A DNA stretch of 64,000 nt from Candidatus Gastranaerophilales bacterium (GCA_944324395.1 CALUWC010000001.1:1-64000); one strand, 5' to 3'. Positions 44,302 through 52,911 are shown, counted from the first letter of the stretch. Notes: generated from the letters alone by a model not told the origin. Numbers and translations: made by a program.

Positions 44302-46338
44302 ATGCGTGTAGGTATTGTTCAAAATTTCAGAAATACAAACTTATCATTTGGAAATTTAACTAATGAGGAGAAAGAAGCTTTCAAACAAACCAAAAAAGAG
44401 GCTCTGGATATAATTGGTCGTCCGGAAAAATCTGTTTTTATTTATTCCAGTGCATGTTTGCCAAGATCTGCTGAATCCAATATTGGTACAGGAACTTTAT
44501 TATCAAAACAGGGTGAGGAATTTTTAGATGTTGTCAGAACATTCACTCCTGCTGATACGATTCAGGATGTTCCGGCAGGAGAATTTATGCCAAAACCTGC
44601 TAACGGATACTATGGTGCTTATGAAACCTCCTCTCAGAGTTTAAGTTCTCATTTGATTGAACCCGAACTTCTAACAGATGAGCGTTTTGGAAAAATTATT
44701 ACTCCTGAAGAATTGCAAGAGGTTGTTTCTGCAAACAACGGTCAATATAAAGATGTACTTGCTAATTTCGAAAATGTTGTTGAGCCGGACAGCCCGTTTG
44801 ATAATTTGCTGAAAAAAGCTTATGAGAGATTTAAAACTGGTGAAGGTGAAAAACTTGATGTTTTGAGAAGTGAATTTGCAGATTACAAAACAAAAAATAC
44901 ATCTTGGCTTGAACCTCACAGTATTTATAGTGTTTTATCCAAAAAATATAATAACCCTATGTCTGACCAATGGGAAAATGAAACCGATAAAAGATTATAT
45001 GATGTTACTTTTTCCGAAGAAGCCAGAAATGCACGTAAAGCCGAAATTTTAAAAGAAAGTGCTGATGATATTGAATTTTATAATTTCAAACAGTTCTTAT
45101 CAGATAAGTTTTTAGGTTTGGCAAGAGAAAAAGCACATGAAAGAGGACTTAAATTCGGCGGAGATATTCCGTATCAATTTACATTGAGTGATGTTTTTTC
45201 AAATCCGAAAGCTTTTTCTTTTGATGTATTTATGGGGCCGAGAGACTTAAAAATCCCTGCACTTGATTTTTATCAAATAGCCGACCCGAATAGTGCAGCT
45301 GCTAAAATGCTTGCACAGAAGTTCTCCCTTGCGGCACAAAGATATGATACCTTGCGAGTCGGAATGGGCTGGGGGTATGTTACTCCTATGTTGAGCAATT
45401 CTTCAGGCAGTTATAATGAGAAAAAATATATGGGTTCTCAGGTGCTTGATTTGATTGAAAATGCTGTAAAATCAGTAAAAGGTGATGACTTTAACAGAAG
45501 TGATTTGTTCTATGAAATTGAAGCAGGCGAACAAGATTTTAAAGCCTTTAATGATGATGGAACATTGCTCGAACCTCTAAAAGACAGAGTGAAAATATAT
45601 TCTTCTGATTATATGAGTGAAGGCTGGGGATCTTCAAGAGTATATCCTGAAAAATTCAAGATGAATCCTTCTGAATTTATGTACGGAGCATCAAATGTTA
45701 ATACTACTCCATTGATGGAGCTGGCATCTCATGGTGCTTACGAACAGCGTAAAGAAGCTCAAGTAAGTGAACTTTCTGAAATATTACATATCAAACCTTC
45801 TACATTAGAAAATGCTGACGAATTTATCAGGGCAAAAAATGCAGAACCTCTTTTAGCAAAGAATAATTTTATGTTCTTTACTGAATTATTTGGTATGGAT
45901 CGCAGATTTAACGATTTAACAAAAACAAATTCCGAAAACTTCAGGGTAAAAATTCCTGCCAATCCGGAACAGGCTTATTATGATGCGGTAAAAGAAGGTC
46001 ATGCTTTTAATATTATGGACGCATTTGAAAAAGTATTTAAAGCAAAAGGTTATGACAAGAAACACCCTGAATTATTTGCAAAAATAGTAGAATTTAAGAA
46101 TAAATTATATGGTATTGATCCTGAAAAGCTTATAGATGAGACTGCTGAAGGTATGCATTCTGAGCCTCCAGTAATAAATCCTGTTAATGAGCCGGAAGTT
46201 GAAAAGCCAGCGGTCGAAACAGTTGAAAAAGCCGCTAAGAAGAATAAATATTTAAAACCTGCTCTTATTATTACGGTAGCTGCGGTTGCTTTGTATTCAG
46301 CATATAAATATTTTTCAAAGAAACCAAAAGCCGCATAG
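44302..46338 (+). CDS. Degenerate GH77 (4-alpha-glucanotransferase)-like protein, C-terminally membrane-anchored
   Basis: A 678-residue protein. Residues 13-18 read NLSFGN. Residues 44-120 follow the GH77 N-terminal pattern (ACLPRSAESNIGTGTLLSKQG, then GYYGAYETSSQSLSS), and 258-328 match FYNFKQFLSDKF, ERGLKFGGDIPYQF, VFSNPKAFSFD and IPALDFYQIAD, the barrel core. But the nucleophile region (GH77 RIDHF) reads LRVGMGWG at 351-358, placing Gly354 where Asp should be, and GTHDNDT reads GASNVNT at 462-468, so the second Asp is Asn465. It ends in a Lys-bordered transmembrane helix (about 653-670). A GGGGGA Shine-Dalgarno precedes the ATG. Enzymatic loss is inference. Confidence 0.6.
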   Translation: MRVGIVQNFRNTNLSFGNLTNEEKEAFKQTKKEALDIIGRPEKSVFIYSSACLPRSAESNIGTGTLLSKQGEEFLDVVRTFTPADTIQDVPAGEFMPKPANGYYGAYETSSQSLSSHLIEPELLTDERFGKIITPEELQEVVSANNGQYKDVLANFENVVEPDSPFDNLLKKAYERFKTGEGEKLDVLRSEFADYKTKNTSWLEPHSIYSVLSKKYNNPMSDQWENETDKRLYDVTFSEEARNARKAEILKESADDIEFYNFKQFLSDKFLGLAREKAHERGLKFGGDIPYQFTLSDVFSNPKAFSFDVFMGPRDLKIPALDFYQIADPNSAAAKMLAQKFSLAAQRYDTLRVGMGWGYVTPMLSNSSGSYNEKKYMGSQVLDLIENAVKSVKGDDFNRSDLFYEIEAGEQDFKAFNDDGTLLEPLKDRVKIYSSDYMSEGWGSSRVYPEKFKMNPSEFMYGASNVNTTPLMELASHGAYEQRKEAQVSELSEILHIKPSTLENADEFIRAKNAEPLLAKNNFMFFTELFGMDRRFNDLTKTNSENFRVKIPANPEQAYYDAVKEGHAFNIMDAFEKVFKAKGYDKKHPELFAKIVEFKNKLYGIDPEKLIDETAEGMHSEPPVINPVNEPEVEKPAVETVEKAAKKNKYLKPALIITVAAVALYSAYKYFSKKPKAA

Positions 46339-46430
46339 AAAGTTATTAAGTATTCAGGGTTTTAAATAATGTGAACCGGTAACAAAAATATAACTTTTTC
46401 GTTACAAGTGTAGTTTTTTAAATTTTATCC

Positions 46431-46439
46431 TGCTATAAT
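46431..46439 (+). promoter_or_regulatory. Extended -10 promoter of pflB
   Basis: TGCTATAAT, a consensus extended -10 (TG-n-TATAAT), 57 bases before the pflB ATG. No good -35 is present. Just upstream GTAACAAAAA and TTTTTcGTTAC (46379-46405) can pair and may terminate the preceding gene. Confidence 0.55.
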
Positions 46440-46495
46440 ATTTGTGATTAGGAATTTGTAATTAGTACAAAATTAAGTAACAGGGAGAATATATT

Positions 46496-48580
46496 ATGGC
46501 AGAAACATTACTGGATAAGAAAATTTATCCGACAGCGGAGTTTGTGCCGGGTAAATGGCAAAGCGAAATAAATGTAAGAGATTTTATTCAGCACAATTAC
46601 ACATTATATCAGGGAGATTCATCTTTTCTTGAAGCTCCGACCGAGGCCACGAAAAAATTATGGCAGGAGTGCTGCGACTTATTAAAAAAAGAACGAGAAA
46701 ACGGCGGTGTACTTGATATGGATACTAAAATAGTATCATCAATTACATCACATGGGGCAGGTTATATAGATAAAGATTTGGAAACAATTGTAGGATTGCA
46801 GACAGATGCTCCGCTAAAACGTTCTATGCAGCCGTTCGGCGGTATCAGAATGGCTGAGGCTTCCTGCAAGTCTTATGGTTATCAGGTCGATCCTGAGGTA
46901 TCTGAAATTTTTACAAAGTATAGAAAAACTCACAATCAAGGTGTTTTTGATGTTTATACACCTGAGATGAAGGCTGCAAGACATTCGGGAATTATCACAG
47001 GACTTCCTGATGCCTACGGCAGAGGTCGTATTATTGGTGATTATAGAAGGGTTGCACTTTATGGTATAGATAGACTTATTGAAGATAAGAAAGAACAGTT
47101 CAAATCTTTGGAAGGTGAAATGACTCCCGAAAGAATTCAATTGAGGGAAGAAATTGCTGAACAGATAAAAGCCTTGAATGAGATGATTGAACTTGGAAAA
47201 ATTTATGGTTTTGATATTTCAAAACCTGCAAGAAATTCTAAAGAAGCTATTCAATGGTTGTATTTCGGTTATTTAGCTGCCGTAAAAGAACAAAACGGAG
47301 CAGCAATGAGTCTTGGCAGAACTTCAACATTTTTAGATATTTATATTGAAAGAGATTTAAAGGAAGGCATAATTACTGAGGCTCAGGCACAAGAAATGAT
47401 TGACCATTTCATAATGAAATTGAGACTTATAAAATTTGCAAGAACTCCCGAGTATAATGAATTGTTTTCGGGCGATCCGACATGGGTAACAGAATCTATA
47501 GGCGGAGTAGGAATTGACGGCAGACCGCTTGTTACAAAGAACTCTTTCAGATATTTGCACACTCTGGAAAATCTTGGAACCGCTCCGGAACCTAATATGA
47601 CTGTGTTATGGTCAAAAAGACTTCCGCATAAGTTTAAAGAATACTGTGCTCATATTTCAATTACAACATCATCTGTACAATATGAAAATGATGATTTGAT
47701 GAGAGAAACTCATGGTGATGATTATGCAATTGCCTGCTGTGTTTCTTCAATGGTAGTTGGTAAAGAAATGCAGTTTTTCGGAGCAAGAGCGAATCTTGCA
47801 AAATGTTTGCTGTATGCAATTAATGGCGGTATTGATGAAAAATCAAAAATTCAAGTTGGTCCTATGTATCGTCCGGTAACTTCTGAGTATCTTGATTATG
47901 ATGAAGTTATACAAAAATATGAGGATATGATGGAATGGCTTGCCGGATTGTATGTAAATACACTGAATATTATTCATTATATGCATGACAAATATTGTTA
48001 TGAACGGGCTCAAATGGCTCTTCATGACAGATATGTAAAAAGATATTTTGCAACCGGTATAGCAGGATTATCTGTTGTTGCAGATTCATTATCCGCAATA
48101 AAATATGCAAAAGTTAAAACAATAAGAGATGAAAACGGAATTGTCGTTGATTATGAGGTCGAAGGTGATTTCCCAAAATACGGAAACAACGATGACAGGG
48201 TTGACCAAATTGCGGTTGATCTTGTCAGAAGTTTTATGGCAAAAATCAGAAAACACTATACTTATAGAAATTCAATTCCTACAATGTCAATTCTGACAAT
48301 AACATCAAATGTTGTTTACGGTAAGAAAACAGGTAATACTCCGGATGGCAGAAAAGCGGGAATTCCTCTGGCACCTGGTGCCAATCCTATGCATGGCAGA
48401 GATATGAACGGTGCTGCAGCATCACTTGCTTCAGTTGCAAAGCTTCCGTTTGAAGATGCTCAAGATGGTATTTCTAATACCTTCTCAATAATTCCGAATG
48501 CTTTAGGTAAAGATGAGGTATTTGTCGGGGATTTGACCGTTAGTTTTGACCCCGGCTGCTGTGAAACAAATCTTAACTAG
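46496..48580 (+). CDS. pflB: Pyruvate formate-lyase catalytic body lacking the glycyl-radical domain
   Basis: Formate C-acetyltransferase, converting pyruvate plus CoA to acetyl-CoA and formate under anaerobiosis. Seen: [24 protein letters not shown] near 86-109 (in part), [17 protein letters not shown] near 361-377, and the active-site cysteine pair C414-C415 in IACCVSSM. The alignment to normal PFL is lost after NALGKDE, about residue 674; the last 20 residues (ending ETNLN) are unrelated. The glycine domain is instead a separate gene 140 bases downstream, in another frame. So this 694-residue chain is the body only and needs that partner. CAGGGAGAATA precedes the ATG. Confidence 0.92.
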   Translation: MAETLLDKKIYPTAEFVPGKWQSEINVRDFIQHNYTLYQGDSSFLEAPTEATKKLWQECCDLLKKERENGGVLDMDTKIVSSITSHGAGYIDKDLETIVGLQTDAPLKRSMQPFGGIRMAEASCKSYGYQVDPEVSEIFTKYRKTHNQGVFDVYTPEMKAARHSGIITGLPDAYGRGRIIGDYRRVALYGIDRLIEDKKEQFKSLEGEMTPERIQLREEIAEQIKALNEMIELGKIYGFDISKPARNSKEAIQWLYFGYLAAVKEQNGAAMSLGRTSTFLDIYIERDLKEGIITEAQAQEMIDHFIMKLRLIKFARTPEYNELFSGDPTWVTESIGGVGIDGRPLVTKNSFRYLHTLENLGTAPEPNMTVLWSKRLPHKFKEYCAHISITTSSVQYENDDLMRETHGDDYAIACCVSSMVVGKEMQFFGARANLAKCLLYAINGGIDEKSKIQVGPMYRPVTSEYLDYDEVIQKYEDMMEWLAGLYVNTLNIIHYMHDKYCYERAQMALHDRYVKRYFATGIAGLSVVADSLSAIKYAKVKTIRDENGIVVDYEVEGDFPKYGNNDDRVDQIAVDLVRSFMAKIRKHYTYRNSIPTMSILTITSNVVYGKKTGNTPDGRKAGIPLAPGANPMHGRDMNGAAASLASVAKLPFEDAQDGISNTFSIIPNALGKDEVFVGDLTVSFDPGCCETNLN

Positions 48581-48602
48581 GGAGTCAATGCAAGTTACTA
48601 CA

Positions 48603-48676
48603 GTTGTCCATTTTCAACGATAGTTAGTATCTAACAGCGATACAAGAACGGTTGCAGATTGCAAAGACTTGTTTTT
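48603..48676 (+). promoter_or_regulatory. Structured spacer between pflB and the glycyl-radical gene (three hairpins, last terminator-like)
   Basis: Successive stems: GTTG/CAAC (48603-48618), GTTAG/CTAAC (48623-48635), and ACAAG-TTGCA with TGCAA-CTTGT (48642-48672) followed by TTTTT. A GTCGGGG/CCCCGGC stem (48524-48556) lies in the tail of pflB. The last hairpin resembles an attenuator or leaky terminator controlling the downstream gene. Confidence 0.5.
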
Positions 48677-48720
48677 GTCATATAGTTTTAGGTTAAATAA
48701 TAAAGTGAAAGGAAATAATT

Positions 48721-48957
48721 ATGGCTACAATGCAGGAAGAAAATTTAATAAATTTACTGGACGGATATGTTGAAAAGGGCGGACATCATTTGAATGTGAA
48801 TGTTTTTAACAGAGAAACATTACTTGATGCTCAGGCTCATCCTGAAAAATATTCTCAGCTGACAGTAAGGGTTTCTGGGTATGCTGTTAATTTTATAAAA
48901 TTAACAAAAGAGCAGCAAGATGATGTGATTTCAAGAACATTTCATAAATCTATGTAA
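48721..48957 (+). CDS. grcA: Stand-alone glycyl-radical domain protein (GrcA/YfiD-like, PFL C-terminus)
   Basis: A 78-residue protein equal to the C-terminal domain of pyruvate formate-lyase: [21 protein letters not shown] near 9-28 (in part), [32 protein letters not shown] near 30-61 (in part) with radical-bearing Gly53 in RVSGYAV, and [14 protein letters not shown] at the end. In E. coli, stand-alone GrcA rescues oxygen-cleaved PFL; here it appears obligatory, since the upstream body lacks the domain. AAAGGAAATAATT precedes the ATG. PflA, the activator, follows after 136 bases. Confidence 0.92.
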   Translation: MATMQEENLINLLDGYVEKGGHHLNVNVFNRETLLDAQAHPEKYSQLTVRVSGYAVNFIKLTKEQQDDVISRTFHKSM

Positions 48958-49015
48958 AGCATAAATATCTAAATTTCCATATATTTATGTTTTAGGGAAA
49001 ATTGAAATTACATAT

Positions 49016-49046
49016 AAAATCAGGAGTTTTTATAACTCCTGATTTT
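49016..49046 (+). terminator. Terminator after the glycyl-radical gene
   Basis: AAAATCAGGAGTT and AACTCCTGATTTT pair over 13 bases around a five-base loop, 58 bases after the stop. Confidence 0.85.
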
Positions 49047-49081
49047 AATTTAAGGTTATTTAATTTTTTATAATTTAATCG

Positions 49082-49087
49082 TATAAT
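49082..49087 (+). promoter_or_regulatory. -10 element of a probable leaderless pflA promoter
   Basis: Consensus TATAAT ends six bases before the pflA ATG, so transcription would begin about at the start codon. No -35 consensus and no Shine-Dalgarno are visible, and a terminator lies 36 bases upstream. Confidence 0.55.
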
Positions 49088-49093
49088 ATTTTT

Positions 49094-49846
49094 ATGGGAG
49101 AAATTACGGGCAATATTCATTCAATAGAAAGCTGCGGAACGGTTGACGGACCGGGGATAAGGTTTGTTGTTTTTATGCAGGGGTGTCCTATGCGTTGCCA
49201 ATACTGTCACAATCCCGACAGCTGGGAGGTAAATAAGGGTACTGATTATTCTGTTTCTGAGATTATGGCTAAATATGACGGTGTAAAGGAGTTTGTTCAA
49301 AATGGCGGAATTACTGTTACTGGCGGCGAACCGTTATTGCAGATTGATTTTGTAACTGAGCTTTTTAAAACAGCTAAAACTCGAAATATACACACAGCTC
49401 TTGATACTTCCGGAGTTACATTTAATAAAAAAAATACTGATAAAATTGATGAATTGTTAAAATATACTGATCTTGTTTTGCTTGACATAAAACATATTGA
49501 TGATATTGAACATCAAAAACTAACAGGGTTTTCGAACAAAAATATTCTTGAATTTGCAAGGTATTTATCCGATAAAAATATACCGGTTTGGATTCGTCAT
49601 GTCGTAGTTCCCGGAATTACATTTGATGAACGGTATTTATCCGAACTGGGTAAGTTTTTGGCTTCGTTAAAAAACATCAAAGCCCTTGATGTTCTGCCAT
49701 ATCATGATATGGCAGTTCCAAAATATGAAAATCTCGGGATTGATTATTCGCTTAAAGGTGTTAAGCCGTTAACGAAAGAAGAAGCAATCGAAGCTCGGAA
49801 TATTATAATCAATTCATATAAGAAAAATGTTATCAATTATTTATAA
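49094..49846 (+). CDS. pflA: Pyruvate formate-lyase activating enzyme
   Basis: Radical-SAM enzyme that abstracts hydrogen from the PFL glycine. Seen: IHSIESCGTVDGPGIRFVVFMQGCPMRC, the whole family N-terminus, with the [4Fe-4S] cysteines C31, C35 and C38 in CPMRCQYC, then TVTGGEPLLQ (SAM-binding GGE) and DTSGV. 250 residues is normal. The start is fixed by the family N-terminus although it has no Shine-Dalgarno, so leaderless translation is likely. It overlaps the convergent 49841 gene by six bases. Confidence 0.95.
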   Translation: MGEITGNIHSIESCGTVDGPGIRFVVFMQGCPMRCQYCHNPDSWEVNKGTDYSVSEIMAKYDGVKEFVQNGGITVTGGEPLLQIDFVTELFKTAKTRNIHTALDTSGVTFNKKNTDKIDELLKYTDLVLLDIKHIDDIEHQKLTGFSNKNILEFARYLSDKNIPVWIRHVVVPGITFDERYLSELGKFLASLKNIKALDVLPYHDMAVPKYENLGIDYSLKGVKPLTKEEAIEARNIIINSYKKNVINYL

Positions 49847-51154
49847 ATTTTGAGCATATATGAATAAATCTGCAACTTTGCGGTTATATTCTTTTCCGTC
49901 ATCTTTTGTGAACAGATTTTTCCAGTGGCTTTGCGGAGTTCCGTCTGTCGAATATGACGGATTTGACATCATAAGCTGGTGTGTATTTGTGTCATATCGC
50001 AGAGGAAATAAGTCCTCCATTTGCATAAAACTCGGCAGTTTATCGCTCGGGTATTCATAACCGAACAGGGAGTTATTAATTCTGTTCAACCTTGCTTCAT
50101 AGCTTCTTCCTCCTGTATCGTTGTCATTTGAAACTTCAATGCCCGGAGTGTATTCCTGTTCGTATTTTAACTTTTCTGACCAGTGTTTAACTTCATCATA
50201 ATTATCCGGTTCTAAAAATGCAGTGCCTGAAGTCAAACCTAGTTTTTCATATCTTTCAAGATCTCCTGTACTTTTTTCCCCGACAAAACTCAGGGTTGTT
50301 TTTCCCGATCTTGCTCTGATTTCATATAAAATGTATTGCATCTGTTCATAACTTGGCAATGCTCCAACCCCTGTATAATTTTCCATATCATATCCGCCAA
50401 TGTGTTTTGCGGAATCTATAAATATTGATTCAAAACCAAGTTTCATGAGTTTTACATGTTCATTTATAAATAATTCCTGATGATTAGGGTTGTTCCAATC
50501 AAAAGTTATATCGTCTTTATCCGGACTTGCAACTTTTATTTGATCTGCAGAAATTACTGTTCTGAAACCTGTTTTTAATCCATGGAAATGTGCAAGATCG
50601 TTAAATGCCATAAATTGTTCTTCCGGTGTTATTTTATCTGCAATATCAAAATCTATAATGTTTTTGCTGTAACCTGTGTTGATACGTATTCCATATATTG
50701 AATTTTCTTCATTCGGAGCTTTATTATATCCGTCCCCGTAGATATTTGGAAAAATTTGGGATAAAATTATACAATTTGCCCAGCTTTTTGCAGATGGAGG
50801 AATTGCAGGCAGAATTTTTATGGAACTGAGAATTCCGTTTTTGGTTAAATTGTTGTGCATTTCTGCAATTGCTCTGTTATTTATTTCTATATAATTTGCC
50901 CTGACACCCCATTTGTCTCCGTAGTTTGGAGTTTGTATATCGTCAGGAAATGTCTTGAAAAATTCGTCGCATTCGCACAGCGTAACTAGTGATTCAACAG
51001 CTTGTTTAACTGTGCGTTCGAGAAGTTCAGAGGGAACAATATTTGCAATCCATTTTTTCTTTCCTGATACATATTGGTGTTCAATACTCCATTTGTCAGG
51101 TTTCAAATTTATATTTTCGCCCAGGATTTTTAACAGTTTCTTTGTATAATTCAT
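49841..51154 (-). CDS. GH13-like TIM-barrel protein of unknown substrate
   Basis: A 437-residue protein without signal peptide. It shows an alpha-amylase-type barrel order: FNDLAHFHGLKTGFRTV at 184-200 (like the strand-3 helper-call region), LMKLGFESIFIDSAKHIGG at 236-254 with a candidate nucleophile Asp247, LSFVGEKSTGD at 288-298 with candidate acid/base Glu293, and VSNDNDTGGR at 341-350 with Asp346 as third acid. The family pattern is thus retained but overall similarity is weak and substrate unknown. No Shine-Dalgarno. It overlaps pflA at the 3' end by 6 bases. Confidence 0.55.
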   Translation of the reverse strand: MNYTKKLLKILGENINLKPDKWSIEHQYVSGKKKWIANIVPSELLERTVKQAVESLVTLCECDEFFKTFPDDIQTPNYGDKWGVRANYIEINNRAIAEMHNNLTKNGILSSIKILPAIPPSAKSWANCIILSQIFPNIYGDGYNKAPNEENSIYGIRINTGYSKNIIDFDIADKITPEEQFMAFNDLAHFHGLKTGFRTVISADQIKVASPDKDDITFDWNNPNHQELFINEHVKLMKLGFESIFIDSAKHIGGYDMENYTGVGALPSYEQMQYILYEIRARSGKTTLSFVGEKSTGDLERYEKLGLTSGTAFLEPDNYDEVKHWSEKLKYEQEYTPGIEVSNDNDTGGRSYEARLNRINNSLFGYEYPSDKLPSFMQMEDLFPLRYDTNTHQLMMSNPSYSTDGTPQSHWKNLFTKDDGKEYNRKVADLFIYAQNL

Positions 51155-51207
51155 ACATATTTAATACTATTTCTCTGAATTTTATAAATCCCCGAACGAG
51201 GGATGGT

Positions 51208-51822
51208 TTATTGTTTAGTTTTAATATGTTTAAAATCTTCGTTATTTTCAAACCAATCAATTAAAGGTTTTGTTTTTCCGAATTCAAATCCGTAACCATT
51301 TGCAAATTCTGCGGAGGTTAAAAAATTGTATTGTATGTTAAATGCCAGCGGTTCTTCTTTGATGCCTAACTTGTTGAACATCACAGAAGAAATCAGATGT
51401 TTTTTTGAATCATATACATTTGAATAATTAAGGCCGTCAAGAGCACAAAACGGTACGTCGGATCCTCCATTATCAGCAACCAGAAGTCCGAATGTTCTGC
51501 ATATAATACCTCTGTATTTGTATACGGAACATTCGTTATTTATTAGGAAAGGGCATTTGTATGTAAAAGGTTTTTCTTTTGTATTGTGTTTTTCATTTAG
51601 TACATTAAGGATATTTTTATGTATTTGTTCTTGTTTAGTATAAGGCAGTGTGTGATATCCGCTCATCAAATATTTATATTCAATTTCGCTAAAGGGATAT
51701 TGTGCGTTTTCGCAACACTTAGAACAGCCCTTTTTGCAAAATATGTAAGGCTGTTGTTTTTTGAAAAACTTCTCTATTTTTTCGCTTATCATATTCAAAT
51801 AAGCAGCATATTTTTCAAGCAT
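51208..51822 (-). CDS. YkgJ-family cysteine-cluster protein
   Basis: A 204-residue protein of the YkgJ/PF03692 type, thought to bind Zn or Fe-S. Seen: FCKKGCSKCCENA near 28-40 (CxxxCxxCC), CPFLINNECSVYKYRGIICRTFG near 92-114 with three further cysteines, and a conserved RxxxCRxFG ending. Length is normal. Function of the family is not established. GGGAATT precedes the ATG by about six bases. It lies upstream of and divergent from the dmeR-like operon. Confidence 0.85.
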   Translation of the reverse strand: MLEKYAAYLNMISEKIEKFFKKQQPYIFCKKGCSKCCENAQYPFSEIEYKYLMSGYHTLPYTKQEQIHKNILNVLNEKHNTKEKPFTYKCPFLINNECSVYKYRGIICRTFGLLVADNGGSDVPFCALDGLNYSNVYDSKKHLISSVMFNKLGIKEEPLAFNIQYNFLTSAEFANGYGFEFGKTKPLIDWFENNEDFKHIKTKQ

Positions 51823-51896
51823 ATTTTTAATTCCCGCTTATATCATATTATTGGAGTGATATTGTTGCAAATTGTTACAAATTGTAAAATTAAGGC

Positions 51897-51951
51897 TTGA
51901 AAAAATATAAAACAAGATTTAATATAGGGTATAGGAGTATATACTATATTA
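51897..51951 (+). promoter_or_regulatory. Promoter and operator candidate of dmeR-dmeF
   Basis: -35 TTGAAA (51897-51902), a 17-base spacer and -10-like TAATAT (51920-51925). The palindrome TAATATAG/CTATATTA (51920-51951) overlaps the -10 and surrounds a G-rich ATAGGGTATAGGAGTAT core, resembling the A/T-flanked G-tract operators of CsoR/RcnR regulators. Confidence 0.55.
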
Positions 51952-51965
51952 AACGAGGTGATAAA

Positions 51966-52241
51966 ATGGCTCACTATACAGAAGAAGATAAGAAAAAGCT
52001 GATTATAAGGCTGAATCGTATTGCCGGGCAGGTAAACGGTCTTAGCAGAATGATATCTGATGACAGAGAGTGTATAGATGTTTTGAATCAAATAGTTTCA
52101 ACACAGGCTGCGTTGAGAGGAGTTTGGAAACAGGTTGTCAGAGGGCATTTGCAGCATTGTGTGTATGATGCTTTGAAACAAAATAAAAACGGTGATCAGA
52201 TTATAGATGATTTAGTTGAGCATATTGATAAATTACGTTAA
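51966..52241 (+). CDS. dmeR: CsoR/RcnR-family metal-sensing repressor (DmeR-like)
   Basis: A 91-residue helical repressor. Seen: DKKKLIIRLNRIAGQVNGLSRMI at about 8-30 (in part), RECIDVLNQI near 34-43 and RGHLQHCVYDAL near 59-70. Potential metal ligands are His3, Cys36, His61 and His64/Cys65, a pattern intermediate between RcnR (Ni/Co) and FrmR or CsoR. The ATG at 51966 follows AACGAGGTGATAAA and gives the family N-terminus; the longer frame upstream is rejected. The downstream DmeF-like exporter starts 13 bases later. Confidence 0.88.
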   Translation: MAHYTEEDKKKLIIRLNRIAGQVNGLSRMISDDRECIDVLNQIVSTQAALRGVWKQVVRGHLQHCVYDALKQNKNGDQIIDDLVEHIDKLR

Positions 52242-52254
52242 GGATTGGTATATT

Positions 52255-52911
52255 ATGGACAATAAACTTTTAAAAACAAAAACTCTGGTTGTTATAGTAA
52301 TCACTTTACTGACTATGATTGCTGAAATTTATTTTGGTATAGTTTCCCATTCAATGGCTTTGACTGCTGACGGGTTTCATATGGGAACACATGCACTGGC
52401 TTTGGCTATAACATTTTTTGTTTGTATTTTTGCTATTAAATATCAGGATAAAACAGATAAAATCAATGCTCTTGGGGGGTATACAAGTGCTATATTGCTG
52501 GGGTTTACTTCAATAGGTATTATTTATGAATCTGTTGAAAGATTTTTCAAACCGTTAACTATTTCTTTTGGTGATGCAATATTAGTTGCTGTTATCGGAC
52601 TTGTTGTTAATGTAATTTGCGTTTTAATTATGGGTGATTCTCATCATCACCATCATCATGCTGGTTGTGAAAATCATTATAATGAAGAAGAAAAACCTAA
52701 AGAAAATTTGAATTACAAGGCTGCATATTTGCATATTCTGGCAGATGCATTTACATCAATTCTTGCAATTGGAGCTTTACTACTGGGTAAATATTTCGGA
52801 CTTGTATTTTTAGATCCAGTCATTGGCATTTTAGGCGGCATAATTATTGCAAAATGGGCAATAGATTTAATAAAATCTTCTTCAAAAATTCTGCTTGATT
52901 TTACTACTTAA
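52255..52911 (+). CDS. dmeF: DmeF-like cation diffusion facilitator (Co/Ni/Zn efflux)
   Basis: A 218-residue inner-membrane transporter with about six helices. Seen: SMALTADGFHMGTHALAL near 33-50 with metal-site Asp39, His42 and His46, a cytosolic histidine-rich loop with six consecutive His at 130-135 (then AGCENH), and a second HILADAFTSILAIGALLLG site with H and D. The MGTH and HADG variants are typical of DmeF rather than CzcD. Co-transcribed with the DmeR-like sensor, so metal-inducible export is the natural reading. AAGGATT precedes the ATG. It overlaps the convergent WG gene by 8 bases. Confidence 0.88.
   Translation: MDNKLLKTKTLVVIVITLLTMIAEIYFGIVSHSMALTADGFHMGTHALALAITFFVCIFAIKYQDKTDKINALGGYTSAILLGFTSIGIIYESVERFFKPLTISFGDAILVAVIGLVVNVICVLIMGDSHHHHHHAGCENHYNEEEKPKENLNYKAAYLHILADAFTSILAIGALLLGKYFGLVFLDPVIGILGGIIIAKWAIDLIKSSSKILLDFTT

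Noticed and set aside
48500..48730. pflB break as a simple sequencing frameshift
   Set aside because: About 140 bases of non-PFL sequence with stops and hairpins separate the parts, the second part has its own Shine-Dalgarno, and no single indel rejoins them.
48500..48730. Intein, intron or translational bypass at the PFL break
   Set aside because: The insert is far too short for an intein or group I/II intron, and I see no matched take-off and landing codons or splice motifs.
52216..52254. Upstream in-frame start of the DmeF-like gene
   Set aside because: The extra 13 residues are not family-like, overlap the dmeR end, and the ATG at 52255 has AAGGATT properly spaced.
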